NCBI GenBank assembly: GCA_947247005.1
Contig: OX365953.1
Location: 7,507,001 to 7,571,000 of the forward strand
DNA length: 64,000 nucleotides
Source: Spisula solida
Lineage: Eukaryota > Mollusca > Bivalvia > Venerida > Mactridae
Direction of reading: 5' to 3'
The position numbers were made by a program, and so were the translations under genes. Below the pieces are notes generated by a model. It saw only the letters and a program-made list of their open reading frames with translations, had not been told where the DNA came from and searched no databases. Position 1 is the first letter of the stretch; each line of letters begins with the position of its first letter. Shown here in pieces: positions 1 through 12,669 of the stretch.

Positions 1-398
1 AGGTGGAGTGTCATGCCTGACCCCCAGGTTCCTATCTCAAAGGTCAGAGTCACCGTTGGAGGTCAAAGGTGAAATTGAAGCTTGTCCAGACCATAACTTC
101 GTCATACATTGACCAATCTTTCTTATATTTGGCATGAATGTTAACCTCTATGAGGCAGAGTGTTTTGCCCAACCCTCAGGTTCCTATCTCAAAGGTCAAG
201 GTCAGTGTTGGAGGTCAAAGGTCAAATTGAAGTTTGTCCGGACCATGACTTTGTCATACATTGACCAATCTTTCTTATATTTGGCATGAATGTTCACCTC
301 CATGAGGCGGAGTGTCATGTCCAACCCCCAGGTTCCTATATCGAAGTTCAAGGTCACTGTTTGAGGTCTAAGTTCAAATTGATGGCTAATTTATGTTG
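1..398 (+). repeat. 153-bp AGGTCA-rich tandem repeat (family R1)
   Basis: About two and a half copies of a unit of roughly 153 bp. The block TTGACCAATCTTTCTTATAT recurs near 109 and 262, each time followed by GCATGAATGTT and an ATGAGGC block, then CAGGTTCCTAT and AGGTCAAGGTCA. Relatives lie at 17560-18060 (reverse), 40640-41150 (forward) and 41270-41545 (reverse). No coding potential; the 104-codon open frame across it is incidental. Confidence 0.8.
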
Positions 399-540
399 TA
401 GCCATTTTTATACGCCCATTTCAAAAAGGGACGTATTATGGGAACACCCTTGGCAGGCAAGCTGGCGGACGGGAGGGCGGGCGGACGGGAGGGCGGGCGG
501 GCCTCAGCGTCCAGCAGTTTGTCTGTACTATAGCGCTCAG
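399..540. other. GC-rich linker between two tandem repeats
   Basis: A short stretch beginning TACGCCCATTTC that contains a GGCGGACGGGAGGGC direct repeat at about 465-510. It joins repeat family R1 to the 160-bp satellite and is probably the edge of a larger repetitive element. No gene is visible. Confidence 0.4.
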
Positions 541-1882
541 AGTTTTCATCCGATCGTCTTCAAACTTTGTGACAATGCTTATGGCCATGATCTAGGTTAA
601 GTTCGATTATGGGCCAAATAGGCCTTGGCCTTATTTGGTTATGGGCCTTTAATTACCAAATAAGTATGAAATTGGCCTTGTCTGTGCTCTAACGCAAACA
701 GTTTTCATCCGATCGTCTTCAAACTTTGTGACAATGCTTATGGCCATGATCTAGGTTAAGTTCGATTATGGGCCAAATAGGCCTTGGCCTTATTTGGTTA
801 TGGGCCTTTAATTACCAAATAAGTATGAAATTGGCCTTGTCTGTGCTCTAACGCAAACAGTTTTCATCCGATCGTCTTCAAACTTTGTGACAATGCTTAT
901 GGCCATAATATCTAGGCCAAGTTTGATCAAGGGCCAAATCAGCCTAGGCTTTATTTGGTTATGGGCCTTTAATTACCAAATAAGTATGAAATTGGCCTTG
1001 TCTGTGCTCTAACGCAAACAGTTTTCATCCGATCGTCTCAAACTTTGTTACAATGCTTATGGGCATAATATCTAGGCCAAGTTCGATTATAGGCCAAATC
1101 GGCCTAGGCCTTATTTCGTTATGGGCCTTTAATTACCAAATAAGTATGAAATAGGCCTTGTCTGTGCTCTAACGCAAACAGTTTTCATATGATGGTCTTC
1201 AAACTTTGTGACAATGCTTATGGCCATGATATCTAGGCCAAGTTCGATCATGGGCCGAATCAGCCTAGGCCTTATTTGGTTATGGGCCTTTAATTACCAA
1301 ATAAATATGAAATTGGCTTTGTCTGTGCTCTAACACAAACAGTTTTCATATGATGGTCTTCAAATTTGTGACAATGCTTATGGCCATAATATCTAGGCCA
1401 AGTTTGATCATGGGCCAAATCAGCCTAGGCTTTATTTGGTTATGGGCCTTAAATTACCAAATAAGTATGAAATTGGCCTTGTCTGTGCTCTAACGCAAAC
1501 AGTTTTCATCCGATCGTCTTCAAACTTTGTGACAATGCTTATGGCCATGATATCTAGGTTAAGTTCGATTATGGGCCAAATAGGCCTTGGCCTTATTTGG
1601 TTATGGGCCTTTAATTACCAAATAAGTATGAAATTGGCCTTGTCTGTGCTCTAACGCAAACAGTTTTCATCCGATCGTCTTCAAACTTTGTGACAATGCT
1701 TATGGGCATAATATCTAAGCCAAGTGCGATTATAGGCCAAATCGGCCTAGGCCTTATATGGCTATGGGCCTTTAATTACCAAATAAGTATGAAATAGGCT
1801 TTGTATGTGCTCTAACGCAAACAGTTTTCATTCGATCATCTTCAAACTTTGTGACAATGCTTATGGGCATAATATCTAGGCC
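541..1882 (+). repeat. 160-bp satellite, about 8.5 copies
   Basis: Nine starts of the block GTTTTCATCCGATCGTCTTC (or variants) occur near 542, 700, 858, 1020, 1180, 1341, 1501, 1660 and 1827, giving a period of 158-166 bp. Each unit also carries a GGGCCAAAT-GGCCTAGGCC segment and a TTAATTACCAAATAAGTATG segment. Copies differ by point changes and 1-3 bp indels. The retrotransposon at 1883 interrupts the last unit. Confidence 0.9.
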
Positions 1883-1892
1883 AAATGTTTTG

Positions 1893-3849
1893 AAACAGGC
1901 TGTTTATAAAAAGAGGATGTATTTGAATAAATTTAATGCCAATAGGTCTGCTGCAAACTGGGAAAAGTTTAGAAAACAGAGAAATTTAGTTACAAAACTA
2001 TCCAGAAAATCTATGAACAAATACTTTATAGACAGATGTGTGGGTGGCTGTAAATCAAATACCTTCTGGCCTACTGTGAAACCTTTTCTCACTAACAAAG
2101 GATGTAACAAATATAAAAATACAGTACTATGTGAAGAAGAAAAACTTCTAAATGACCAACAAGATGTTTGCAATATATTCAATGACTTTTTTGTAAATGT
2201 TGCTAAAAATATTGGCAATAACAGCTTACCAGTCAATAGTGATCATCCAAGTATTATTGAGATAAAAAAACAGACTGAGACTATTATAAACTCAGATTTT
2301 AATTTCACAAATGTAAATACAGATTTCATTGGTAAACAAATTAATAAATTAAATTGTAAAAAAGCAACAGGTATTGATGGCATTTCTAGTAAATTGTTAA
2401 AACTAGCCAAACCTTCAATTGTAATTCCTGTTACAAACCTCATTAACCAAACCTTCTCCTCAGCAGTTTTTCCAGATCAGCTTAAAATAGCACAAGTGAC
2501 CCCCCTTCATAAGAAGAGCAGTACATTAGATAAGAGTAATTATAGACCAGTAAGTATTTTGCCTGTCATGTCTAAATTGTATGAAAGAGCCATCAATACC
2601 CAGCTTTCTGATTATTTCAAACTACATTTTAACTCATTTTTATCAGCATTTAGGCGTGGTATGGGTGTCAGTCTACACTTCTCAAAATTATAGAGGACTG
2701 GAATAAAGACCTAGATGCAAACAAATATGTAGCAGCAGTCTTGATGGATCTTTCTAAAGCATTTGATTGTTTGCCTCATGACCTGCTGCTGCTGAAACTT
2801 GAAGCCTATGGAGTCACCGGTAAGGCCCTCGAACTCATTGACAGCTATCTCTCAAACAGAAAACAATGTGTAAAATTAGACTCTTTACAAAGCTCTTTTC
2901 AAACTTTATATAAAGGAGTACCACAGGGATCTATTCTTGGGCCTGTGCTGTTCAACATATTTATAAATGATATTTTTCACTTTGTTCAGGAAAGTAGCCT
3001 TTATAACTATGCAGATGATAACACTCTATCTTTCTCTCATACAAGTTTAGACAAAGTAAAATCTACCCTAGAAAATGACAGCATGTCACTGATTCAATGG
3101 TTCTCAGATAACAAAATGAAAGCAAATCCTGACAAATTTCAAGCCCTACCAATTGGCAAAAAAACTCACAAGTCTAATATTTCGTTTACTTTGGGTGATT
3201 TTGATATTCAATGTGACGATGAAGTAAAACTACCTGGTGTTACCATAGACTTCAAGTTGAATTTTAATACTCATGTTTCAAATATTTGCAAGAAAGCATC
3301 AAGACAATTAAATGTATTAAAACGTCTTGGAAATAAACTATGCAAGTTAGGAAAACTTAATATTTATTATTCATTTATTATGTCAAATTTCAATTATTGC
3401 CCTTTGACATGGAACTTCTGTGGCGAAGTAAACACCAAAAAGATGGAAAAAAACAAGAACGTGCACTTCGTTTTATTTATAATGATCACATTTCCTCTTA
3501 CTGTGAACTACTACACAAATCAAAATTACCTTCATTAAAAGTAAGACGGCTGAGATCTATTGCTCTGGAAGTATTCAAAATATTAAATAAAGAAACACCT
3601 GCCTATTTACATGATTTAATCAAAATTAAGGAATCTTCCTATTCCTTTAGGTATACAAACACTGCTATTATACCAAAGGTAAAAACCTCAAGTTATGGTC
3701 TCAGCTCTTTTCGATACAGTGCAGCCAGGCTTTGGAATGATCTCCCACAACAGTTTAGGGACCAATCTGACTATAACAGATTCCGAAGCCTGGTCAGTAC
3801 ATGGAGCGGAGAGAGCTGTAGTTGTTCATACTGTTATATGAGCAAATAA
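1893..3849 (+). pseudogene. Non-LTR reverse transcriptase, frameshifted relic
   Basis: This would encode the retrotransposon's reverse transcriptase. Three consecutive frames give about 615 residues. Frame one (to about 2660) holds the region before the palm with KKATGIDGISSKLLK and NYRPVSILPVMSKLYERAI. Frame two (about 2665-3450) holds LMDLSKAFDCLPHDLL, GVPQGSILGPVLFNIFINDI and the catalytic YADD box (codons at 3008-3019). Frame three (about 3440-3849) holds the C-terminal RALRFIYNDH and SAARLWNDLPQQFR segments seen in this retrotransposon group. The shifts lie near 2660 and 3450. The exact clade (CR1, Jockey, RTE-X or similar) needs a phylogeny. Confidence 0.88.
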
Positions 3850-4787
3850 TGTACTTTTAAAACATTTCTGTTGTGTTATAATTGTATGATGTGACGTGGC
3901 GTTGTCATTTTGCTTTTACGCTGCTATGCTATGTTTATATATATATTAATTTATGATAGTACATGCAATATAACTTCACATGTGTGTAAACCAAGCATGT
4001 TATTTAGTGTCTTTCCCAGTCCTCTATATGTGTTCTGACGTTTATTAATATGTTCACTATATGTAGCTTTACGATTATTTATTTATTTATTAGTAACATG
4101 TTGATCTGCTCACGTCTATATTGCATAGTCATAGATGTATGCCTGTTTTACATGCTTATTTTACTGACTTGTACATGCATTATCTAACATTACAATTTCG
4201 TTCGACCCTACATTATGCTGCTGTAATCATGTGCTAAAACACTGCTTAATTTCTAGCCATTTATGTCTTCATTTGGCGCTTAAATTACCCGTATACAAGC
4301 AGTGTCAATCTGTTCATTTCATATCTGATATGAGGTGATACGCTTTCTTAGCACACTTTTAATCGTCGGCTTTTGCTACACGTTTTCTCTCAGTTTTTTA
4401 ATTTATTTCGCTTTAATAACTTTTTAGGATAATTGCCATCCATCCGATTGACACTGGTTGTATGCGTTTTATGTTTGATTGTTTGTTTTTGCTTGCATGT
4501 ATGCTTTAATTCTTAAATGTATGCTTATTACTTGACTGCTTGATGCTTGCTTCCTCTGAATTTAAATTGATATGATTATTTAAAAAGTAAATTGTTGTTT
4601 TAATTTAAATGCATGGTTCCTTCTTATTCTCTACTCAATGTGTATCTATCTTAAAATATTTTTAATGTATAAACAGTTATTTGTATTTTGCTACTTGAAT
4701 GTTTTAACTTCTGCTTATATGTATTTGTTAATCTTATACTTTGTTAAAATTGTCGGACAATAGCTCGTGTATCCGACTTAAAATAAA

Positions 4788-4840
4788 TATTGTATTGTAT
4801 TGTATTGTATTGTATTCTATTGTATTGTATTGTATTGTAT
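4788..4840 (+). repeat. (TATTG)n retrotransposon tail
   Basis: About ten pentanucleotide units TATTG/TTGTA with one TATTC variant directly follow the AATAAA. Several CR1/L2-type elements end in a short tandem repeat instead of poly(A), and this tail fits that pattern. Confidence 0.85.
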
Positions 4841-4994
4841 AAATTCGATTATATTTTTATTTTTATTTTTTTTTTATTTTGCCCTGAGACTCAACATGCC
4901 CCGAGACGGGCGTATTTTGTGACATTTTTGCTCTTGTTTAACTTGCGCCGAGGCTCGACATAATTTGCCCGAGGGCACGAATTTCTAGTCTAAC
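4841..4994. other. T-rich spacer, no gene seen
   Basis: A T-rich run is followed by a stretch containing CCCGAGACGGGCG and GCCCGAGGGC. It ends at the inverted-repeat element that starts at 4995. Probably the remaining edge of an older repeat. Confidence 0.4.
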
Positions 4995-5442
4995 TACGTG
5001 GGACGTTCAAAAATAAACAGGACTGGGGCTCTCACGGGTACAGTTTTCAATATTATAAAAATATAATTACATACTACGGAATCGGAATTCAATTGCGAAA
5101 ATTCGATATATCTGATTTATCGAGTAACACTATCACGTCCTCTCATAATAGTCCATTTTGAAACCATGGTAACACGCACCCAGCGCAGCCCACCAATTAC
5201 CATAAATGGCGACTATGTAATGGGGTGTATCTTTAAAACTATCAAATCGTTGGTTTTCAAACTACGCCATAACATTACATGTTACATGTTGGACGATATC
5301 TGCAAAAATGACGACATTTGAATGTTAAGTATTGAAATAAACAGAAGTTTAAATCCAAGAGTGACAAATTCGTGACGCAAAAGTGACGTCGCCAGAACGT
5401 AAGTGAAAACGGACAAACACCAAGTTCTGTCAACAGCAAGGT

Positions 5443-7289
5443 CAGGGGCGTAACTGGAGCATATTTGATTGTACTCCTAATGCTAGGGGGGTCTGGGATT
5501 ATTTTTTGCAGGGAAACGATTTCTGGCATTTGAGACTGTCCGGACTATATTTGTACGTCATGCTTTAAGACAGAAAATAACTAAAAACTAACTTTTATAC
5601 ACGCTATTTTTTCGTTTTATTTTTTACACGTAGGCCTATATGTAACATAACTACGATTTTAAAAAAGGTGGTCCGGAATCGGGTCTTGAAGAGGTGACGG
5701 GGGATAATTGGATAAGGAGGGTGTGTAGAGCTGTTTCTCTTTGACGGAGGTTGTGGCTCAATTCATTGGACGAGCGAAGCGTGCTACAACAGAAATGCAT
5801 TAAGTTTTCTGACCTGCACGAAGCACAAACTCGTTCTCTATTTGATGTTATTCCAAGAAGCGAAGAAGAAGAAAGTTGCATTGTTTATTTGACCACACAA
5901 ACCCTTTCTCTACTTTATATCACTTTATATTTGCACTGTAAAAATGTATGGCGAAAAGAAGATTGCATTGCATCTGACTGATGCATACCACACACACCCT
6001 TTTCAACTATTTACTGTTAACATTAATGAGCGAGCGAAGCGAGCTAGAAAAAATTGTTTGTTGATCTAAACAGCATGTCAGGTAGAAGAAAAACGCATTA
6101 TTCATTCTATCAGTGTACCAGACAAATTTGTGCTCTAATTGAAAATGTTCCATAATAAAGTTATTGAGCGAGCGAAGCGAGTTAGAAAAAATGCATTGTT
6201 TATCGTGTCACCGACTCGTTCTTAACACGGACCTTCAAGTAGTGTTATCAAATTCCCTGTTCTAAATTTGAAGACATTGACTGAAAAAAGTTATTTTGCG
6301 AGCCAAATATCATACATGCATTGCTTATCTGAACAGCAGGCCACAGACTCGTTCTAAATTTGAAGATATTGACTGAAGCGAGCGAAGCGATCTTGAAAAA
6401 AATGCAAAGCCTTTTAGAAACTTCATCCACTAAAATGCATTGAACAGCATACCACAGAAAGCAGAACTATTCCGAAATTTCACTTTGAACGCGAGACCAC
6501 GAATCTAAACAGCAGGTGTCTGCAGCTGCATAAGATTCTCAGTCAGTTATAAATATAGTGGGCAATGCACTACATCCCGTAGAGAACACATCGCTAGATT
6601 AACAGAAGCATGGTATTGATACCTGATAAAAAAATTTCTAATTCTTTTGAATTTGTTCATTCGTTCGGCACATACATTTAACACAACCAAATAATTGGAG
6701 GATAATCGGTATTGTCCGATTTTATACATGTATTGGAATTATTTTGACAGAAACATTAATTTAAACTTACACCGGAATAAATTCGAATTGCATCCAAACT
6801 GCAAAAACCACATCCTAAACAATACAACTAAATTACAAGGCCGCAGGTAATCACCCACAGGAAACTATTTGACTTGTACTCTACTTGAAAACTGTTTTAT
6901 GATAGTTATTTAGCGAGCGAAGCGAGCTAGAAAAAATGCATTGTTTATCTGAACAGCAGGCCACAGACAAGCTTGAATATATTCATTGAAAGAGTAAACT
7001 TGCGAGCGAAGCGAGCTTTTAAATAAGAAAATTTTATAAATTTCACCCAATTAAAAGAATAGATCTAGAGCTAAATTATTATATACCTGAGAAATGATGG
7101 ATCTTTAAAATGGATATTATAAAGTGAATTGTTTGTACACACATTGTATCTGCATGCCCCTCACCCCCCCCCCCCCTTAGACTCTGATTTTTATTATTGA
7201 ATTCGAGTTTTCATTTTTTTTTTTTAAAAATTTGTCCAGATTCGAATTGTACGCACGGGCGTACAGGAGTACGCCTAGTTACGCCCCTG
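5443..7289. mobile_element. Nested DNA element with CAGGGGCGTAACT ends
   Basis: The left terminus CAGGGGCGTAACTGGAGC and the right terminus GTACGCCTAGTTACGCCCCTG are inverted repeats. AAGGT occurs immediately outside both ends (5438-5442 and 7290-7294), a candidate 5-bp target duplication. The element sits inside the mariner-like element 4995-7866. No transposase frame is evident. The interior carries repeated GAGCGAAGCGAGC motifs and a C-tract near 7157-7178. The superfamily is unassigned. Confidence 0.65.
5771..7017 (+). repeat. Dispersed GCGAGCGAAGCGAGC motif, six copies
   Basis: The motif GAGCGAGCGAAGCGAGCTAG or a variant occurs near 5771, 6028, 6165, 6377, 6912 and 7002. It is usually followed by AAAAAATGCATTG and a TCTGAACAGCA-GCCACAGAC segment, so the interior consists of degenerate direct repeats with irregular spacing. 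The direct GCGA/AGCG pattern gives the motif a strong skew. No coding function is seen. Confidence 0.75.
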
Positions 7290-7866
7290 AAGGTGATTAA
7301 GTCCTCTGAATCGTATGGAATTATCGTAACTACATTTTGAAAACAGTTCTGCGAGTCGTTTATCAGTTTTAGAATGGCACAAATGCTTTGATGATACCTG
7401 TTCAGCTTAGTAAGACAGGGAAGTAATAGGAAATCATCACGTCTGTGGCGTCAGTTACCGAGACATTTTCAAAATACCAACGTTTTATGGTACGGATTCT
7501 CGCCCATATATTCAATGTAAGATCCGGAAAAATACATGCGATTCTCACCAATGCTTTACTTGTGTGACTTATTGTGGTACTGGGATGTATTTATCACCCT
7601 ATATCACTATAAACGTCGTAATACGTAGCCCTATGCGAAGCTTTAACGGCGTGTAAAACAGCGCGACGTCATTTTGTGCGCCGGGTCAGCGTAAGTGACT
7701 TTGTCTGGTCACATGTAACTCTCGGACCGCGTATTTGTTTTAGTTGATATTTTTACAATATGTAGAAAAAGGATTCCGATTTATGGCAGTATATAATTTG
7801 ATTTATTTCGTTTAACCATGCACGTTTTGTGACAATAGTCCTATTTATTTTTGAACATCCCACGTA

Positions 7867-8131
7867 TAAAGTGGAAACCACACAAAGAACGTTGACTAAA
7901 GGGCTTCCGCATTGGTAGACAGTGACGAATGTCACTGGGGGTAGAGGTCAAAAGATTATAATAACAGTGCACCAAACTTAACTCACGTAATTAACATGAC
8001 GTTTTGGAAGATGTTGTAAAAACAACCTTGCTATGTCATCGATATAATACTACAGAAATTCGAAAAAAATATAATTATATACATTGTACTACCAAATCAG
8101 TCAAATATGGAAGCATATAACTGCCACCACT
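7867..8131. other. Unassigned spacer
   Basis: AT-rich sequence between the TA-flanked element and foldback element A. No open frame, RNA gene or repeat that I can support. Confidence 0.4.
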
Positions 8132-8134
8132 TAA

Positions 8135-9120
8135 TAGTAGAGCAGCAAAACCACATTTTCAACATTTAAGGTGGACCCCAAAAGTAACAGCAAGAGTTAT
8201 ATACCAAAATGTTCGGGACAGTCTGAAGATTATCAGACTGCCGGCATAAATTGCAAATTTTTGGTGCGGGCCCTAAAATTCAAGATGGCGTCCAAAATGG
8301 CCACAATCTAATTCAGTAAGATGCTATTTTAGTGTAATGTTTCTAGATCTTTTCTGGTTAAAGACTGTGTCATCAAAGTTCACATCAATATCAATCATGA
8401 TCTCGACCAAAGGACTAGATGATTTCTGTAATTGTCCAAGGTCATTTTCAAGGTCAAATTCAAGGTCAAATGGCAAAATACGACGAAAAATGTCATATTG
8501 ACTGAATAACTTCATCTATTGTTTACTAATACTATCTGCAAATAGCCTTTTTTGCATGGATTAATGTTTGACAATGTATAACGACTATCTTAAATGTTTT
8601 CAAAAACATTTATGGTTGGTTGCCATGGAGAAATAAGACGTTTTGTACACCTGTATCTCAGCATTAGCTCTTCAGTCAAGTCACTAAAAATACCATTTTA
8701 ATTTGAGTATTGACTCTAGATTCGGTTTTTGTTGAAGTCTGTATCATCAATGGTGACAGAAATATCAATCATGCTCTGAAGAAATATACAAGATGATGTC
8801 CGTAATATTCCAAGGTCAATTTCAAGGTCAAATCCAAGGTAAAATGGCAAAAATCACCAAAAATGTCATTTTGACTGTATAATTCCTTGTATTGTGTAGT
8901 GATAGTGTTTTTAAATAGTATTTTTTGCACATATGTATGTTTGGCATAGTTTAACTATTTTGTTTATTGTTTTCGTGACATTAATGCTTGGTTGCCATGG
9001 AGATATAAAATGTTTTGTACACATATATCTCAGCTCCACATACAAATCAGTAAAAATGATATTCAATTTTGAATAATTGATCTAGACATATTTTGTTCAA
9101 AGTCTGAAACATAAATGCTC
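8135..9120 (+). repeat. Element A left inverted arm
   Basis: Inverse of 12670-13733. It contains two clear sub-units (8330-8700 and 8710-9085) that share GTCATC-ATG, CAAGGTCAAAT, GTTGCCATGGAGA and TTTTGTACAC blocks, so the arm itself grew by duplication. A further diverged unit may extend to about 9430. Confidence 0.8.
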
Positions 9121-9960
9121 CCACATACTGTCCTTTTATGCATACACATGTCAGGAGAGTACTGATAATTCACTGTCGATATCAATTTCAAATATTTGGT
9201 GTATTCCCGTAAATTTAAGATGGTGTTCAAGATGGCCGCCACCAAATACTGTAAGATGCTAAGGTTTGGCTAAAAATCTAATTTAAGACTGAATCATCAC
9301 AGATCACACAAACATTCATCATAATACATGGAAATGAATCAGATATTGTCTGTACTATTTCTAGATCCTTTTCAAGGTCAAATCAAAGGTCAAACAACAA
9401 AAACGCCGATTTTTTTTTATTGGCTGAAACATTTAATCGATTTTCTACTAACCGGTGTATTCTTGGCGGCATAATTACACACTGGGTTTCCCTAAAAACT
9501 ATGTTAATATTGAAAGTTTTAGATATCAATTTGTGTCAAGAACACATATTGATTATGGCGATCGTGAAATAACAATGTTCCATACAAGTAAACCAACACA
9601 GTCCATAAAGTCGAAAGTGACACAATCATAGCAACTTTGCTATTATGTCAGCCTAATTTTTGGTCCATTAAGTACGCCGTAAACTTTCGGGATATGATTT
9701 CATTACTTATTTACACCTGATGAATACCATTCTGTATCAGGATCAACGTATTTTGGGCTCTTGTATGGTTTCTGGGGGATTGAGCTGTCTTAACTAGCGA
9801 TCAAGTTGGACCCAAAAGCTGTCTATGGGAATACGATCGAAACTCTTAGACGCCATTCAAACTAAAAAGATGATTGTGGTATGTATACTACCAAGCAAAA
9901 ACTACTAACCCCTGAACAGTTTGTTACAACATAATACCACAAATTACTGTATGCAGTTTG

Positions 9961-11980
9961 ATTGCTTCGTACTAGGTATGAAAGCGCTGTAGCCAGTGCA
10001 TGGCATGGAATTAAAATACCCAGTAGTATTAGGCACATAACAGTGGCAAGAATGACTGGCCCATGGAATGTTTGTAACCCACATAGCCAGAAAAGGTTGG
10101 TGTGTTATGTGTGTCTCATAGAGTTGTTGAGCACTACTGTGTTAAGTACCCAAAAGAGCCATGAAAGATAACCATTGCAGTGCTAGGTACCCAAAAGGGG
10201 TAGTTATGCATGTTCCAAGTGACGTAAGGTACCGCACATAGCCAGAAATGGATGTTTCAGATAGTGATAGGTACCCCCAAAATGCCCATAATGGTTTTCA
10301 AGGCAGTGTTATGCACTCAACAGAGCTGATATTGTCTTTTTATGCTAGGTACCAATATATTAATGTGTTCTCCACACAATGTTAGGTAGCCTACAGAGTT
10401 AGAAATGGCTGATCTAGGCCGTGTTGTGTACTGCAAAGAGCCAATGATGGTTGTTCCAGACGGTATAAGGTAACCATTAGAGCCAAAAACGGTTGTTACA
10501 GGCAGTGTAGGTTCCCGAGAGAACCGATAATTGTTGTTACAGGCAGTGTTACCTACCCCAAAGGGTAAATATTTATTGTCCCAAATAGTTTACATTACTC
10601 CAAAGAGTCAATAACGGTTGTTCCAGATAGTGTTAGATACCCCTAAGATCCAAATATAGTTGTTCAAGGCAGTGTTAAGTACCCATAAGAGCCTATAACG
10701 GTTGTTCAAGACAGTGTTAGGTGCCCCTAGGAGCCAATAATGGTTTTTCCACACAGTGCTAGACGCCCCTTAGAGCTAATAATGGTTGTTCAAGTCTGTG
10801 TTAGGTTCCCATAAGAGCTAATAATGGTTGTTCTAGTCCGCGTTAGGTACCCCAAAGAGCTAATAATGGATGTTCCAGTCCGTGTTAAGTACCCCTAAGA
10901 GCTAATAATGGTTGTTCCAGTCCGTGTTAGGTACCCATAAGAGCTAATAATAGTTGTTCCAGTCCGCGCTAGGTACCCCTAAGAGTTAATAATGGTGGTT
11001 CCAGTCCGTGTTAGGTACCCATAAGAGCTAATAATGGTTGTTCAAATCAGTGTTAGGTACCCCTAAGAGCTAATAATGGTGGTTCCAGTCCATGTTAGGT
11101 ACCCATAAGAGCTAATAATGGTTGTTCAAATCAGTGTTAGGTACCCCAAAGAGCTAATAATGGATGTTCCAGTCCGTGTTAAGTACCCCTAAGAGCTAAT
11201 AATGGTTGTTCCAGTCCGTGTTAGGTACCCATAAGAGCTAATAATGGTTGTTCCAGTCCGCGCTAGGTACCCCTAAGAGTTAATAATGGTGGTTCCAGTC
11301 CGTGTTAGGTACACATAAGAGCTAATACTGGTTGTTCCAGTCCGCGCTAGGTACCCCTAAGAGCTAATAATGGTTGTTCCAATCAGTGTTAGGTACCCCT
11401 AAGAGTTAATCATGGGGGTTCCAGTCCGTGTTTAGTACCCCAAAGAGCTAATAATGGTTGCTCCAGTCTGCGTTAGGTACCCCTAAGAGCTAATAATAGT
11501 TGTTCCAATCAGTGTCAAGTAACCCTTAGAGCTAATAATGGTTGTTCCAGTCTGTGTTAGGTACCCCTAAGAGCTAATAATAATTGTTCCAGTCCGCGTT
11601 AGGTACCCGTAAGAGCAAATAATGGTTGTTCAAATCAGTGTTAGGTACCCCTAAGAGCTCATATTTTTTTCCAATCAGTGTTAGGTATGCCTAAGAGCTA
11701 ATAATGGTTGTTTTTGACAACGTTAGGTACCCAACAGAGCAAGTAAGGTGTACTCCAGTCAGTGTTAGGTACCCTCCAGAGCCAATAATGCCATTCCTAT
11801 GTTGTATTAGGAACCCATCTTTGCCAGTAATGCATGTTCCATGCCTTGTTAGGTGCAATTAAGAGCCAAGAATATTTGTCCCAGAATGTGTATGGTAAAC
11901 TGAGAACCAGGAGTAGTTTCTCCACACATTGCAGGTACCCACAGAGGCAGTAATGGTCAGATCAGACAGTGTTATTAGTA
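9961..11980 (+). repeat. 42-bp minisatellite of element A
   Basis: About 48 units. In the homogeneous core (10800-11700) starts of TTAGGTACCC recur every 42 bp (10801, 10843, 10885, 10927). The rest of the unit reads TAAGAGCTAATAATGGTTGT followed by TCCAGTCCG. Units toward both edges are diverged and change to forms such as CATAGCCAGAAATGGATG, so homogenisation appears strongest in the middle. Most units carry a GGTACC site. Confidence 0.92.
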
Positions 11981-12669
11981 TCAAATATTCATTTTTAACA
12001 TTAATAATAAAATTGTCATATTTGAATTTGCTAATACATAACGATATGGTAGCAGTAGTTTAAACATACGGGCACGGACATCACAATAACATGGTTTTCA
12101 AAACAATGTATGCATGTACTAAATGTTTAATGAAAGGATATACATTGACAAGTACTTCTATTCCTTTCATAATCACATTATATGTAAATTAGCTGTTGTT
12201 AATTTGAAAGTAAAGAGGAAATGCCATTTTCCAGTTCTTTATTATAGCTGATCTGGAAATGACCTTGATATCAATGTGACCATTTTTTATTTCAAATGAC
12301 CGATTAACAGACCACAACTGAATCAATAATTCACAGGTGTTTTGAAGCATATTCATCTATGACACTTCTATGTTTAACTGAACAAGAAATATTTGGAGGT
12401 ATGGAACTTGTGATGAACATCTCAAATTTTCCTGTGCACATCTGTAATTAATTTATACCATTTAGAATATAGTAGTTCATTATACATACATACTACACTA
12501 TGTCAAACATACATGTCTGCGAAAAAGACCATCTACAGATACTGTTACAGTTGATAGCAAGAAAATAGAAGAAATTGTCCAGTCAAAAGTCAAACTTATG
12601 TGTTTTCTTTGCCGTTTGACATCGACGTTGACCTTGTAAATGACCTTGGAATATCACATACACCATCTT

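Larger units (their letters stand above)
1883..4840 (+). mobile_element. 5'-truncated non-LTR retrotransposon (Jockey/CR1-like group)
   Basis: A reverse-transcriptase reading frame (1893-3849, broken by two frameshifts) is followed by about 930 bp of AT-rich 3' UTR, an AATAAA at 4782-4787 and a (TATTG)n tail. No apurinic endonuclease or ORF1 region is present, so the copy is 5' truncated. The junction near 1882 lies inside a 160-bp satellite unit (CTAGGCCAA). After the tail, TTCGATTAT matches the next bases expected of that unit, which suggests insertion into the satellite. The copy is not functional. Confidence 0.85.
4995..7866. mobile_element. TA-flanked mariner-like inverted-repeat element (nested host)
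   Basis: The left end TACGTGGGACGTTCAAAAAT and the right end ATTTTTGAACATCCCACGTA are inverted repeats that remain recognisable for about 100 bp (AAATAAACAGGACT against AGTCCTATTTATTT). Both ends carry TA, as expected of Tc1/mariner insertions. Without the nested element at 5443-7289 the length is about 1.0 kb, the usual mariner size. I could not recognise a transposase in the remaining 445 and 577 bp, so this is either a non-autonomous copy or too decayed. Confidence 0.7.

Noticed and set aside
286..1654. Open frames of 104 and 72 codons
   Set aside because: Shadows of the 153-bp and 160-bp tandem repeats.
9961..11980. Resemblance to a CRISPR array
   Set aside because: The 42-bp units repeat in full without unique spacers, and the context is eukaryotic. 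The same applies to the 23-bp array.
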